A stretch of DNA of 64,000 bases from Clostridiales bacterium (GTDB lineage Bacteria > Bacillota > Clostridia > Lachnospirales > Lachnospiraceae): NCBI GenBank assembly GCA_021201535.1, contig JAJQEU010000120.1, forward strand, positions 1-64,000, in the 5' to 3' direction. Both the position numbers and the translations under genes were made by a program. Below the pieces are notes generated by a model that saw only the letters and a program-made list of their open reading frames with translations, made no database searches and had not been told where the DNA came from. Below are positions 10,651-21,321 of this stretch, piece by piece. Within the stretch, counting starts at the first letter, position 1. The number at the start of each line of letters is the position of its first letter.

Positions 10651-12006
10651 TCACATCTTCACCCGCGGACGCTTCCATCGGCCTGTCAGCGCGAAAATCC
10701 CTCCGATCCCGAGCGTTGCGCAGGGTGCGAACACATAGGACAGCGCAATCCCGTTAAATCCCATCGCCGTTTTCTGGCTCAATATCCAGGCAAGCGCATA
10801 GCGCACCACAAAGGCAGCGACCAGCGCACCGATCATCGTAATATGCGTGTACCCCGCGCCGGTCAGCAGCCCGTTGACACAGAACATCACATTTTCAATC
10901 AGAATACAGAGAATGAATATCCTCATAAACGGGATCCCGATCTCAATCACACCCGCCTCTGTCGTAAATACACCGAGCAGCTGACCCGGAAAAATCTCAC
11001 AAATGATGCATACAGCCACCGCGATCACCGTCGCCAGCAAAATGCCGTATCCGAGTCCGCGCAGAATGCGTTTGTAATCCTTCCCAGGCAGATTCTGTGC
11101 CGTCAGCGTGACGATCGCCGCCATCATCGCCTGTGCGGGCAGAACCGCAAAAGTATAGACTTTATTGGTCGCTCCCGCAGCCGCCGCGGCCTGCACGCCG
11201 TAGCTGTTGATCAGGGCACTGAGCAGCAAAAAGGAGATATTCGTCAGTACAAACTGGCACATCTGGGGAAATCCCACCTTCAGCGTCTCCGTCAGCCAGT
11301 GCCGGACAACGCGGAATTGTTTCAGCACAAACCGATAGACCGACACCTTTTTCAGCACAAACACAATCATGAGAATCATGCTCAGCGCCTGCGCCGTAAC
11401 CGTAGCCAGAGCCGCTCCCGCAGTTCCCAGAGAGAACACCGCCACAAACAGAATATCCAGCACGATGTTCACAGCCGTCGACACAATGGCGAATATCATG
11501 GGCGCCGTGGACTCTCCGATTCCCCGCAGCAGCCCGTACAGCGCATTATAGATATAGACAAAAAAGGTACCGCACATGTACACGATCAGATAACTCTTCG
11601 CGCCGTCAAACGCCTCCTCCGGCACATTGAGCGCTGTGAGCAGAGGCGTTGACAATCCGATGATGCCCGCCATAAGGACAGCGGCCATCAGCAGAGAAAA
11701 AATCAGCGTAGTATTGACAGCCTTTGAAATCTCTTTCTGCCGGCCGGCGCCGGTCAGCTGACCGACCACCACCGCCTCCGCGTTGGAGTAGGCGCTGATG
11801 ATCACAAAGACGATCATCACCACCTGTCCGCCCACATTCACCGCCGTGATGCCGGCGGAACCGAGAACTCTGCCCACGATCACCATATCCACAACATTAT
11901 AGACCGCCTGAAGCAGATTCGTACATATGATCGGCAGAGCAAACCTGTACAGTTTTCGCGCCACCGGCCCCGTTGTCAGATCTCTGACGTCTGTAACCCC
12001 ACTCAT
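10651..12006 (-). CDS. MATE family efflux transporter
   Basis: 451-aa, 12-TM hydrophobic pattern; MATE N-terminus (GPVARKLYRFALPIICTNLLQAVYNVVDMVIVGRVLG). Confidence 0.93.
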   Translation of the reverse strand: MSGVTDVRDLTTGPVARKLYRFALPIICTNLLQAVYNVVDMVIVGRVLGSAGITAVNVGGQVVMIVFVIISAYSNAEAVVVGQLTGAGRQKEISKAVNTTLIFSLLMAAVLMAGIIGLSTPLLTALNVPEEAFDGAKSYLIVYMCGTFFVYIYNALYGLLRGIGESTAPMIFAIVSTAVNIVLDILFVAVFSLGTAGAALATVTAQALSMILMIVFVLKKVSVYRFVLKQFRVVRHWLTETLKVGFPQMCQFVLTNISFLLLSALINSYGVQAAAAAGATNKVYTFAVLPAQAMMAAIVTLTAQNLPGKDYKRILRGLGYGILLATVIAVAVCIICEIFPGQLLGVFTTEAGVIEIGIPFMRIFILCILIENVMFCVNGLLTGAGYTHITMIGALVAAFVVRYALAWILSQKTAMGFNGIALSYVFAPCATLGIGGIFALTGRWKRPRVKM

Positions 12007-12111
12007 GTCACTTCCTCTTTCTGTGTATTACATACAAAAATCAGTCAATACCGCACAAATAATCATGAAATATCCTGCAAAGGTCAAAATTCCGACCATT
12101 TGCAGTCACTG

Positions 12112-13248
12112 TCAGGATTTCAGCAGCTCCGTGAATCTCGTCATCGCCTCAGAGATCTTAATCTCCTGCGGACAGACCGCCTCGCAGCTCCTGCAGCCGA
12201 CGCAGGCAGACGGCCGCTTATCCTTCGGAACACGTGCCAGCGCCATCGGTGCGATAAAACCGCCGCCTGTAAAGGCATGCTCGTTATACAGAGAAAGCAA
12301 TGACGGAATATCCAGTTCCTGCGGACAATAGGATGTACAATAACGGCAGGCAGTACACGGGAGCACATTTTTCTGAAGCATTTCCCCCGAAATCGCCATC
12401 AGACCGTCCCATTCCTCTTTTTCAAGAGGACGTTCTGTATCAAAAATTCCGATATTCTCTTTCAACTGTTCGAAATTTGACATACCCGAAAGCGTGACAA
12501 CCACTTCGGGGATCGTCTGAAGGAAACGGAATGACCAGCCCGGAATGCTTTCATCGGGGCGCATGGTCTTCAGCCTTTCAATATATTCATCCGCAAGGGA
12601 TACGAGCTTGCCGCCGCGCAGCGGTTCCATCACCCAGACCGGAATCTGATATTCCCGGAAAAGTTCAATCTTACGCTTCGCCTCCTGGAAATCATAATCC
12701 ACCCAGTTCAGTTGAATCTGCCCGAATTCCATATCCTTTCCGTATGCTTCAAGGAAACGCTTTGTCACCTCATAATCACCATGTACGGAAAAGCCGAGAT
12801 GCCGGATCCTGCCGTTTTTCTTCTGCTCCGTCAGATATGTATATACACCGTACTGTTCATCGTCCAGATAAGCGTCAATATTCATGGAACAAACATTGTG
12901 GAACAGATAAAAATCAAAATAATCTACCTGGCATTTCTCCAGCTGCTTTTCAAAAATCTCCTCCACCTTCGTCATGTTCGCAAGATCATATCCCGGAAAC
13001 TTCGATGCCAGATAAAACCCGTCTCTGGGATGCTTTTTCAGAGCTCTTCCCATTACCAGCTCTGACTGGCCTTCGTGATAGCCCCAGGCCGTATCATAAT
13101 AGTTGATGCCGTGCGCCATCGCGTAATCCACCATTTCCTGTGTGGCAGGTTCATCAATCTGTCCTTCCTTTCCGTCGATGACCGGCAGACGCATCGCGCC
13201 CAGACCCAAAGCGGAAAGCTCCATGTCCTGAAATTTTCTGTAAACCAT
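12112..13248 (-). CDS. Aldo/keto reductase with C-terminal 4Fe-4S ferredoxin-like domain
   Basis: AKR barrel (YDTAWGYHEGQSELVMGRALK) plus CTACRYCTSYCPQ and CVGCRSCEAVCPQ clusters. Confidence 0.93.
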   Translation of the reverse strand: MVYRKFQDMELSALGLGAMRLPVIDGKEGQIDEPATQEMVDYAMAHGINYYDTAWGYHEGQSELVMGRALKKHPRDGFYLASKFPGYDLANMTKVEEIFEKQLEKCQVDYFDFYLFHNVCSMNIDAYLDDEQYGVYTYLTEQKKNGRIRHLGFSVHGDYEVTKRFLEAYGKDMEFGQIQLNWVDYDFQEAKRKIELFREYQIPVWVMEPLRGGKLVSLADEYIERLKTMRPDESIPGWSFRFLQTIPEVVVTLSGMSNFEQLKENIGIFDTERPLEKEEWDGLMAISGEMLQKNVLPCTACRYCTSYCPQELDIPSLLSLYNEHAFTGGGFIAPMALARVPKDKRPSACVGCRSCEAVCPQEIKISEAMTRFTELLKS

Positions 13249-13357
13249 ACTGTACCCTCCTCTATGATTATTTGACCGGTTCACGAAATTTTTTGTAAAT
13301 CATCGTGCCATTTTCCTTCCTTCTCTTATAGCCGGCAGTCAGGAACTGACGCAGCGT

Positions 13358-13954
13358 TCATTCCAGTGCCTGACCCTGAATCGTCAGAATTCCCTCTTCA
13401 TTCAGTCCGCAGGAAACCCACGCGGCACCGTCATTGTCGCCCAGCATGCCGTCCTCATCGGCATACCAGTAATACGTGCCTGTACCGTCCTCCGTGTAAT
13501 CGCCGTACGCGGTCGTGAGCTCCTCAGCCATGGCGTCCACATCCGTCTGGCTCACCTCGTCGTCGCAGGTCCAGCAATAAGTCTCCACGATATCCACGCC
13601 CTCAAATACAACAGTTCCCACATGGTCAAACACCTCGAGCGTCACATCCGATCCGACCACAAGAAAATCGGCTCCCAGATAAAAATACTCGTCATAACTG
13701 TCCTCGAGCTCGTCTGTATTCTCAAAAATGGTCTGACCCAGGGAAAGCGTCATATAATCCACAAGCATGGCATTGGATGTGATCTGCACCTCACCGGAAT
13801 TCATCTGCTTCCGATACTGCACCACCGAGATCAGGACGATGACCGCGATCGCCGCAAAAAAAATAATCGGCGGAACCATCTGTCTGCGCACATCCTTCCG
13901 GTGCAGCTCATACATCATATAAGCAGAATTATCCTCTTCCATATTTTTATTCAT
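13358..13954 (-). CDS. Membrane-anchored protein of unknown function
   Basis: MNKNMEEDNSAYMMYELHRKDVRRQMVPPIIFFAAIAVIVLISVV: single TM then extracytoplasmic domain. Confidence 0.7.
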   Translation of the reverse strand: MNKNMEEDNSAYMMYELHRKDVRRQMVPPIIFFAAIAVIVLISVVQYRKQMNSGEVQITSNAMLVDYMTLSLGQTIFENTDELEDSYDEYFYLGADFLVVGSDVTLEVFDHVGTVVFEGVDIVETYCWTCDDEVSQTDVDAMAEELTTAYGDYTEDGTGTYYWYADEDGMLGDNDGAAWVSCGLNEEGILTIQGQALE

Positions 13955-14011
13955 CCTGTTCTTCCTCTTTTCATAAAGATAATCACCCGCTGTCCTCCCC
14001 GACGGATTCTG

Positions 14012-14127
14012 CAGACTGTCACCCGGCAAACAGAGATTCGCTGCTTTTGTTGCGGATCCACGCACGCCTTCAATCGTCAGACTGTCGCCCGGCAAACGGA
14101 CATTCGCTGCTGACGCAGCGATCCGCC
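14012..14127. repeat. Two-copy degenerate direct repeat
   Basis: CAGACTGTC(A/G)CCCGGCAAAC(A/G)GA(G/C)ATTCGCTGC... at 14012 and 14078, period 66 bp. Confidence 0.85.
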
Positions 14128-14320
14128 ATCTATGAAAATCGAATGCTCCGTGCTTCGCACAGGCGGCAGAACACGTTTCTACAAGTTTAACACGACGTGC
14201 AAAAGGAATCAAGGACAAAAAAGGAACGCCCTCTGTCAATCAAAGAGAGCATTCCCATCTGTGTCTTAAAGTTCCTTATGAGCCCCGTATGCGTCCTGCG
14301 CCTGATCCGGGCGCTCATTC

Positions 14321-14548
14321 CTAAGCAACGCCGTATTTATTCAGAATCTGTTCAAATCTGCCGTCCATACCGACATAGGTAACGGTTAATCTCCTGCACA
14401 AGCCCAGACTGAGGACCCCGAGAAAGGATTTCGCATCCACCATCGCTCTTTCACACTGCAGATTGATATCGAAATCACATGCGGAGGCAGCCTTCACAAA
14501 CTCCTGCACTTCATCCGTTGCTTTTAACTGAATCATTGTCTGTTTCAT
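14321..14548 (-). CDS. HPr family phosphocarrier-like protein
   Basis: MKQTMIQLKATDEVQEFVKAASACDFDINLQCERAMVDAKSFLGVLSLGLCRRLTVTY; HPr fold signature without the usual phospho-His motif. Confidence 0.8.
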   Translation of the reverse strand: MKQTMIQLKATDEVQEFVKAASACDFDINLQCERAMVDAKSFLGVLSLGLCRRLTVTYVGMDGRFEQILNKYGVA

Positions 14549-14759
14549 CAATAAAATCACCCTTTCTGCAACTCATCAAACAGGTCTGATATTTTCACAG
14601 GCATAGCCGTGAAAATATCGTTTGTCTTGCTGGTACCTTTCCCGCACATTAAAACACAACATTTCAGATTTGTCAAATCTTTCCTGTATACAATATGCAA
14701 TACATTATATTTTATTCCTTATTTTGGCGCACGATTCCGCCATTTTTTACAGGTCAGCC

Positions 14760-15524
14760 TCAGCCCCTGTTTTGCAGCAGGATGACCGCATATGCCATCG
14801 CCAGTTCACATACCTGCAGGAAAAACCCCTGAATATCTCCGGTGATTCCTCCGAATTTCCGCAAGGCCATCCGTCGGCAGAGCAGGCAGGTAATGACAGC
14901 CGCGGCAGCCGCCGGGATTCCTCTGCGCCAGTCCAGAAAAATCACGGCACATATACATACCGCCGCCTCAACAGCCAGACATATCCGACATTTTTTCCGG
15001 TCAGCCGCAGAAGAAAATGAGGCTGCCAGACCGCTGTCTTTCGCGCATGGAAATGTACAGATACCGAATCCGCTGAGCGCCCGGCTCAGCGCAAAACAGA
15101 TACCCAGTGTCATAACCGATGCCGGCTCCGCCTCTGACCAGATACCGGTCGCCGCCAGAAAATACCCGCAGCAGACAATGACGGCAAAAGCTCCCGCGTG
15201 AGAGTCCTTTAAAATCTCCAGCCGCCGCTCTTCTGTCTGCCAGGACCCCAGAGCGTCCGCCGTATCCAGCAGGCCATCCAGATGGATGCCGCCGGAAATG
15301 ACCACCGGAATCAGGACAAAAACAGCTGCCCGCAGCAAACTGCCGATCCCCAGTGCTTCCGCTGCCAGAGACCAGAGCCATATCACTGCACCGATCACGA
15401 CTCCCACCAGAGGGAAAAAGCAAAGAGCATAGCGCATATTCTGTTCCGTCCATCTGACCTGCGGCATCGGGATCTTAGAGTATAAAGAAAATGCCACGAT
15501 CATGTTTTCCAGCCATTTCATCAT
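14760..15524 (-). CDS. cobS: Adenosylcobinamide-GDP ribazoletransferase
   Basis: Multi-TM; FFPLVGVVIG..., GGIHLDGLLDTADALGSW. Confidence 0.95.
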   Translation of the reverse strand: MMKWLENMIVAFSLYSKIPMPQVRWTEQNMRYALCFFPLVGVVIGAVIWLWSLAAEALGIGSLLRAAVFVLIPVVISGGIHLDGLLDTADALGSWQTEERRLEILKDSHAGAFAVIVCCGYFLAATGIWSEAEPASVMTLGICFALSRALSGFGICTFPCAKDSGLAASFSSAADRKKCRICLAVEAAVCICAVIFLDWRRGIPAAAAAVITCLLCRRMALRKFGGITGDIQGFFLQVCELAMAYAVILLQNRG

Positions 15525-16129
15525 AAAACTTCCATTTTCATCCGGGATCGCAGACGGCTGACTGCAGGAGTCTGAACCAGCTGCCGCCGTTCCGTGATAT
15601 CAGGCCGATCCCTTTTTATAATGACAGGTATACCGTGCACCACCTCCGCCACCTCATCCGCAACAACTGCAATCTCCCGGTTGATCCGTGCCAGACACTG
15701 TCTGTAAAGCTCTGTCTCCGGCGTATACGTCACTCCGTCCGAAAACACCTGACTGGTCACGACAATCACATGTCCGGCCCATTCCGTCAGTCTCTTTACT
15801 CCGTTCAGAATCGCCGCGGTCGCCTGATCCGCATCCCGCCTTCCATCCGGAGAAAACATCTCATTGGCAAGTAAATTTGACAGACATTCCAGCAGAATCG
15901 TATCATATGGCGCGATCGCGGCCTGTTCCAGATGTGTATAACATTCGAGCGTATCAAAGCCCCGTCCGTCTCTCATACGGCGATGCCGGGCAATACGCAT
16001 GACGCTCTCCTCATCATGAGGCTCCATGGCTGCGATATAAAGCTTTTTCCCGGGGAAAAGCTCCGTGCAGCGCCGCTCCGCATATTCCGACTTTCCGCTG
16101 CCGCTCCCTCCGATCACCAGTATCAGCAT
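15521..16129 (-). CDS. cobU: Bifunctional adenosylcobinamide kinase / phosphate guanylyltransferase
   Basis: P-loop GGSGSGKSEYAE, RHRRMRDGRGFDTLE; overlaps cobS. Confidence 0.95.
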   Translation of the reverse strand: MLILVIGGSGSGKSEYAERRCTELFPGKKLYIAAMEPHDEESVMRIARHRRMRDGRGFDTLECYTHLEQAAIAPYDTILLECLSNLLANEMFSPDGRRDADQATAAILNGVKRLTEWAGHVIVVTSQVFSDGVTYTPETELYRQCLARINREIAVVADEVAEVVHGIPVIIKRDRPDITERRQLVQTPAVSRLRSRMKMEVL

Positions 16130-16194
16130 AGATGACTCCTCTTCATTCAGCAGTCCGGTCAGGACCGATGGCTTCACAACATGCCCTTTTCTTA

Positions 16195-16842
16195 TCAGTC
16201 CCTCGACTCAATGACAAGCAGAATCCCGCTCTTCATCTCAATGCGGGCCTCCTCATCCCGGATCTCATTGCTCACCCCGCGCGCTTTCCCGGAAGTCAGG
16301 GTAAAATTCTCCGTCTCATAAGCAAATCCGGTCAGTGTCAGCCCCTCCACCTGCGGCGTAAACGGGAGCAGCGATACATACCGGCCAAACTGCTCCTCTC
16401 TTCGAATCGTCAGCGTATCCCGTATCATCCGGATCCGGTTATGTTCATCCAGGATAACGCATGCTGCCCCCGCTTCCATCGCCGGCAGAAGCAGCTGCAG
16501 ATTCCCAAACACATGATCCAGACGACTCCCGGTAGCCCCCAGCAGAGTGATCCGGTCGGCGCCCGCACGGATCGCATGCAGGATGGCAAGCTCCGTATCC
16601 GTCTCATCCTTCCGCGCAGGAAACGTCAGAATCCGCTCCGGACATTTTTTCTGAAAAACCCGCAGCACATCCGGGTCCGCCGAGTCAAAATCTCCCAGGA
16701 TCACATCCGGCCATATGCCCGCTTCACAACAGAAATTCAAACCGGAATCCGCTGAGATCACACAGTCCCACACCCCTGTATCCACCTGTTTTTTTGCAAA
16801 AGGGAGGTCTATATGACCTCCCGTTATAATCAAAGTATTCAT
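16195..16842 (-). CDS. thiN: Thiamine diphosphokinase
   Basis: CVISADSGLNFCCEAGIWPDVILGDFDSAD...TDTELAILHAIRAGADRITLLGATGSRLDH. Confidence 0.94.
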   Translation of the reverse strand: MNTLIITGGHIDLPFAKKQVDTGVWDCVISADSGLNFCCEAGIWPDVILGDFDSADPDVLRVFQKKCPERILTFPARKDETDTELAILHAIRAGADRITLLGATGSRLDHVFGNLQLLLPAMEAGAACVILDEHNRIRMIRDTLTIRREEQFGRYVSLLPFTPQVEGLTLTGFAYETENFTLTSGKARGVSNEIRDEEARIEMKSGILLVIESRD

Positions 16843-16913
16843 GTCCGTCCTTATTCTGAAACTAATGATTCTCCGTCTTCATCATCTGAATATCCGCCGG
16901 TTTCATCAGAACA

Positions 16914-17570
16914 CTACCGTCCATCCAGAATCCGAAGAAATGATTCCACATTCTCCTCAATATCACCCCGGAACACGGCGCTGCCCGCGACAATGATGTT
17001 GGCGCCCGCATCGAGAATCTCCTGTATATTTGTGAGATTCACGCCTCCGTCGACTTCGATATCCGTCTGACATCCCGCCCGGTCGATCATCTGCCTGAGA
17101 TCATGAATCTTCTGCGTGATATAAGGGATATATGTTTGTCCGCCAAAACCGGGATTTACACCCATCAGCAGCACCATGTCCAGCTCCGGGAGCATGTACT
17201 CCAGTGTGGATAAAGGGGTGGCCGGATTCAGCGCCGCCGCTGCCAGAATGCCCTTTTCCCGAATCGCATGAATCGTGCGGTCCAGATGCCGGCACGCCTC
17301 CGCATGCACGGAGATCAGATCAGCCCCCGCTTCCGCAAAATCATTGATATAGCGAATCGGCTCATCGATCATGAGATGCACATCAAAAATACGCTCTGTG
17401 CATTTGCGGATGGAACGTATGACCGGCATCCCATAGGAAATGCTCGGGACAAAAATCCCATCCATCACATCGATATGAACATACTGTGCGCCGGCCTGGT
17501 CCAGCAGCGAAATCTGTTCGCCCAGTCTGGAAAAATCAGCCGATAAAATAGAAGGAGACAAACAATTCAT
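16914..17570 (-). CDS. rpe: Ribulose-phosphate 3-epimerase
   Basis: LSPSILSADFSRLGEQ, HIDVMDGIFVPSISYG, VNPGFGGQTYIP. Confidence 0.97.
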   Translation of the reverse strand: MNCLSPSILSADFSRLGEQISLLDQAGAQYVHIDVMDGIFVPSISYGMPVIRSIRKCTERIFDVHLMIDEPIRYINDFAEAGADLISVHAEACRHLDRTIHAIREKGILAAAALNPATPLSTLEYMLPELDMVLLMGVNPGFGGQTYIPYITQKIHDLRQMIDRAGCQTDIEVDGGVNLTNIQEILDAGANIIVAGSAVFRGDIEENVESFLRILDGR

Positions 17571-18526
17571 AACATCCTCCTGCTCTGATACTTTTTCTTA
17601 CTGCGAAGTTCACAATAAATCTGTCCGTAGTTCTCATATCTGCTCCGGCTGATCAATCCGTCCTCCACAGCGGCCCGAACCGCACAGCCCGGCTCACTTA
17701 AATGGCTGCAGCCCCGGAACCGGCAGTCTCCTTTACAGCGAAGGATCTCCTGAAAAAACTGATCCAGCGTATCAGGCTCCACCGACAGCAGGTCCTGCCT
17801 GCCGCTCTGCTGTGCCTGTGAATTACAGCAGTCCACGGAGAGAGAGCTGAAACCCGGCGTATCAAAAATAAGTGTATCCTCATCCAACGCGATCAGTTCT
17901 GAGTGACGTGTCGTATGACGGCCGCGTTCTGTTTTCCTGCTGATCTCTCCGGTCTCCATACACGCATGCGGAGCAAGACGGTTGATCAGCGTGGATTTAC
18001 CGGAACCGGACGGTCCGGCCACCGTACTCGTCCTTCCCCGCAGCTGCTCTCTGACCGCATCGACACCGTCTCCCGTCGCCGCGCTGAAAAAGAAAAGCGG
18101 ATAACCGGCTGCGCCGTATATCTCCCGCACTTCAGCGATGTCCGCCTCAGATACCAGATCGGATTTGTTCATGCAGACCACCGTCGGAAGACGCTGTTGC
18201 TCCATTACGACCAGAAAACGATCCAGAAGATTAAAATTCGGTTTCGGTGAAGCAAGCGCAAACACAACGGCCGCCTGGTCAACATTCGCAACCGCCGGAC
18301 GGATCAGAGCGTTTTTTCGCGGAAGAATATCCGTGATATTCCCGGTCATCTCCGCCTCGCTGATCACATCCATGCAGACATCGTCGCCAACCAGAGGCTT
18401 CCGGTTCTGATTCCGGAACACACCCTTTGCTTTGCACTCATAAATACCGGTTCCCATCACCCGGACGTAATAAAATCCGGCAATTCCCTTTATGATTTTC
18501 CCCTGTCTCATCTGCGGCAATATCAC
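17567..18526 (-). CDS. rsgA: Ribosome small subunit-dependent GTPase
   Basis: Circularly permuted GTPase: MNKSD, GPSGSGKSTLIN, DTPGFSS, zinc-binding Cys cluster; start may instead be ATG at 18511. Confidence 0.96.
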   Translation of the reverse strand: MILPQMRQGKIIKGIAGFYYVRVMGTGIYECKAKGVFRNQNRKPLVGDDVCMDVISEAEMTGNITDILPRKNALIRPAVANVDQAAVVFALASPKPNFNLLDRFLVVMEQQRLPTVVCMNKSDLVSEADIAEVREIYGAAGYPLFFFSAATGDGVDAVREQLRGRTSTVAGPSGSGKSTLINRLAPHACMETGEISRKTERGRHTTRHSELIALDEDTLIFDTPGFSSLSVDCCNSQAQQSGRQDLLSVEPDTLDQFFQEILRCKGDCRFRGCSHLSEPGCAVRAAVEDGLISRSRYENYGQIYCELRSKKKYQSRRML

Positions 18527-20589
18527 TATTCTTCATAAAATGTGACAGTATCCTCCTGTGTATAAGTCTGTTCGTCTCCGTTCGAATCGACGTAATGCCA
18601 TTCGATCACAATCGTTCCCTCATCCGTCCCCGTAATGCCGTTCACCGTTGCTACAAACGGGAAACTCGTCTGGTTCGTCCAGGACTGAATCAGCTCGTCG
18701 CTCTCCGCTTTATAAAGATAGATATCCGCGTAATTTGTCGTCACATTGGTCGGCGCCGTAATCCTCAGACTCGCATAATACGTCACTTCCTCCGCGCCCT
18801 TGCTGATCACCAGATCAACGGAAGTCCCCATATCCACATAGCTTCCCGAGGAAACACTCTGGCTGATCACAAGGCCCTCCGACACGGTATCACTGTACTC
18901 TTCCGTCACAGTGCCGACATTCAGTCCCGCGTCTCCGAGAGCGGTTGTCGCGTCGGCCTGCGACTGACCCATCACATTCGGAACCTTCGTTGTCTCCGTA
19001 CCCTGGCTGACATAGATCGTCACTGTATCGCCTTCCGTTGCGGTACTGCCGCTCTTCGGGCTCTGACTGATGACCTTTCCGGCCTCCACCGTACTGTCAT
19101 ACTGAAACTCGCGGACGACCTCCAGTCCTCTGTCCTGCAGCGTCGTCATGGCGGCATCTGAAGTATAGCCTACTACATTCGGCACTGTAACTGTAACTGT
19201 CTCTTCCTCCGGCTCGGCCGCTATCACCACATAGACGGTCGTTCCCTCATCCACCATCTCTCCTTCTTCCACATCCTGAGAGATGATCTGGCCGGCTTCG
19301 TATTCGTCCGTCTCTTCCTCATCCTCCTGCTCTACCAGAAGACCCAGCTCCTCCAGAGACTCCTCCGCCTCTTCCAGGGTCATGCCGAGGATGTCAATCA
19401 TCTCTACCTGGTTAATCGTCGCCTTCGTCATCTGTTCCTCATCCTGTGAGGAGCTGCTGCTGCCGAAGTTGACCAGACCGGTGAAATCCAGAATAAAATA
19501 TACCACAATCAGCGCAATAATGATAATGATCACAATGCGCAGGACATTAACGATTTTCTCCATTTTCGGATTCAGCAGGCTGTCATCATCCTCATCCTCG
19601 TCATCCTCATCCTCATATATATAGGCATATTTTTCGTCCTTCTCCTCCTCGTCATCCTCATCCTGTGTAATCGTACTGCTCTCCTGGATCTCCTTCACCT
19701 CTTCATCTGACAGGACTCTGGTTTTCTCCTGGTTATACGGAATCATGGTGACAAAATCCTCGTTGGGTGAGAGCAAAGATTTTCTCAGATCAACCAGAAG
19801 GTCTTCCATCGAATCATACCGCCGGTCAGCACTCTTCTGCGTACATTTTAAAATAATCTTTTCAAGGCTGATGGGCAGATCCTCCGCGTACTCGGCCGGA
19901 CTTACCATCTCATCCTGGAGATGCTTGATCGCCACCGCAACCGTACTGTCTCCATCAAAAGGCACCCTGCCGGTCACCATCTCATACATAACGATGCCGA
20001 GAGAGTATATATCGCTCCGGTTGCTGACGTAGCCGTTTCTCGCCTGCTCCGGCGACGCGTAATGCACAGACCCCATCACGTCAGAATGGATCGTATTCTC
20101 CGACACAGCCCGGGCAATACCGAAGTCCGTCACCTTCACCTTTCCCTCGGTAGAGATCATGATATTCTGCGGCTTGATATCCCGGTGGATGATATTCTTC
20201 GCATGTGCCGCCTGAATGCCGCGCGCGACCTGAATCGCGATACTCAGGGTCTCCTTATAATTCAGCCGTCCCTTTTTTTCAATATAAGTCTTTAACGTGA
20301 TACCGGCGACGTATTCCATAATAATGTAATAAAACCCGTCCTGGCTTCCCACGTCGTAGACATTTACAATATTCGGGTGTTCCAGACCCGCCGCGGACTG
20401 CGCCTCCGCGCGAAACTTCGTCACAAAGTTCATGTCCTCACAATATTCTGACTTTAAAACCTTGACGGCAACGCATCTGCCCAGAGTGAGGTCTTTGGCC
20501 TTATATACATCGGACATCCCGCCCGCGCCGATCTTCCCCTCCACCTCATAGCGTTCCGCTATTATTGTTCCACTGTCTATCATCTGCAT
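18526..20589 (-). CDS. prkC: PASTA-domain Ser/Thr protein kinase
   Basis: Hanks kinase (HRDIKPQNIMIS, DFGIARA), acidic linker, TM, three PASTA repeats. Confidence 0.97.
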   Translation of the reverse strand: MQMIDSGTIIAERYEVEGKIGAGGMSDVYKAKDLTLGRCVAVKVLKSEYCEDMNFVTKFRAEAQSAAGLEHPNIVNVYDVGSQDGFYYIIMEYVAGITLKTYIEKKGRLNYKETLSIAIQVARGIQAAHAKNIIHRDIKPQNIMISTEGKVKVTDFGIARAVSENTIHSDVMGSVHYASPEQARNGYVSNRSDIYSLGIVMYEMVTGRVPFDGDSTVAVAIKHLQDEMVSPAEYAEDLPISLEKIILKCTQKSADRRYDSMEDLLVDLRKSLLSPNEDFVTMIPYNQEKTRVLSDEEVKEIQESSTITQDEDDEEEKDEKYAYIYEDEDDEDEDDDSLLNPKMEKIVNVLRIVIIIIIALIVVYFILDFTGLVNFGSSSSSQDEEQMTKATINQVEMIDILGMTLEEAEESLEELGLLVEQEDEEETDEYEAGQIISQDVEEGEMVDEGTTVYVVIAAEPEEETVTVTVPNVVGYTSDAAMTTLQDRGLEVVREFQYDSTVEAGKVISQSPKSGSTATEGDTVTIYVSQGTETTKVPNVMGQSQADATTALGDAGLNVGTVTEEYSDTVSEGLVISQSVSSGSYVDMGTSVDLVISKGAEEVTYYASLRITAPTNVTTNYADIYLYKAESDELIQSWTNQTSFPFVATVNGITGTDEGTIVIEWHYVDSNGDEQTYTQEDTVTFYEE

Positions 20590-21321
20590 TTACCTCTCAC
20601 ATTCAGGATCAATTATGATCACGGTGATATTATCCCTGCCACCATTATGATTCGCAAGTTCAACCAAATCTTCTGTTTTCGTATCCAAATCTCTGTCTTC
20701 ATTCAAAATCCGCAGGATTTCCTCATCCGTAACCATATTCGTCAATCCGTCAGAACACAGCAGGATTCGTTCTCCCGGTTCCACATCCGATTCAAAAATA
20801 TCTATATCTACAAACGGAGCCACGCCGACAGCTCTTGTGATAATATTTTTATCCGGGTGAACCCTGGCGCTCTCCTCATCCATCTCCCCCATCCGTACCA
20901 TCTCCTGTACCAGAGAATGGTCTCTGGTAATCTGACGGATATGATCGCCGATCAGATAAAGTCTGCTGTCGCCGACATTGATGGTCGTCAGACGACGCCC
21001 ATTCAGTACAGCCGCGACAATCGTCGTGCCCATCCCTCTCGTCTCGGGATGTTCCTTCGCGTATTGATTCAACTCGGCATTTGCCTGCGTCACGCATGCA
21101 GTCAAAATCCCGATCGTGTCCGTCTCCTGCGCCGTACGCGCGGAAAAAGCCATGGCTTCAACCGCACAGCGCGAAGCCAGCTCGCCGGCCCGGTGTCCGC
21201 CCATCCCGTCCGCAACAATGAACAGGTTCGGCAAACTGCCCACCGGCTCCTCCGATGAAAAGAAATAATCCTGATTCATTTCCCTTCGGATACCGATATC
21301 AGTCAGAGAACATGTTTTCAT
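20590..21321 (-). CDS. prpC: PP2C-type Ser/Thr phosphatase
   Basis: DIGIRREMNQDYFFSSE, FIVADGMGGHRAGE, CSDGLTNMV; adjacent to prkC. Confidence 0.96.
   Translation of the reverse strand: MKTCSLTDIGIRREMNQDYFFSSEEPVGSLPNLFIVADGMGGHRAGELASRCAVEAMAFSARTAQETDTIGILTACVTQANAELNQYAKEHPETRGMGTTIVAAVLNGRRLTTINVGDSRLYLIGDHIRQITRDHSLVQEMVRMGEMDEESARVHPDKNIITRAVGVAPFVDIDIFESDVEPGERILLCSDGLTNMVTDEEILRILNEDRDLDTKTEDLVELANHNGGRDNITVIIIDPECER

Noticed and set aside
14240-14320. Possible tRNA or small RNA gene in the gap
   Set aside because: No cloverleaf-like arms or GGTTCRA motif recognised.
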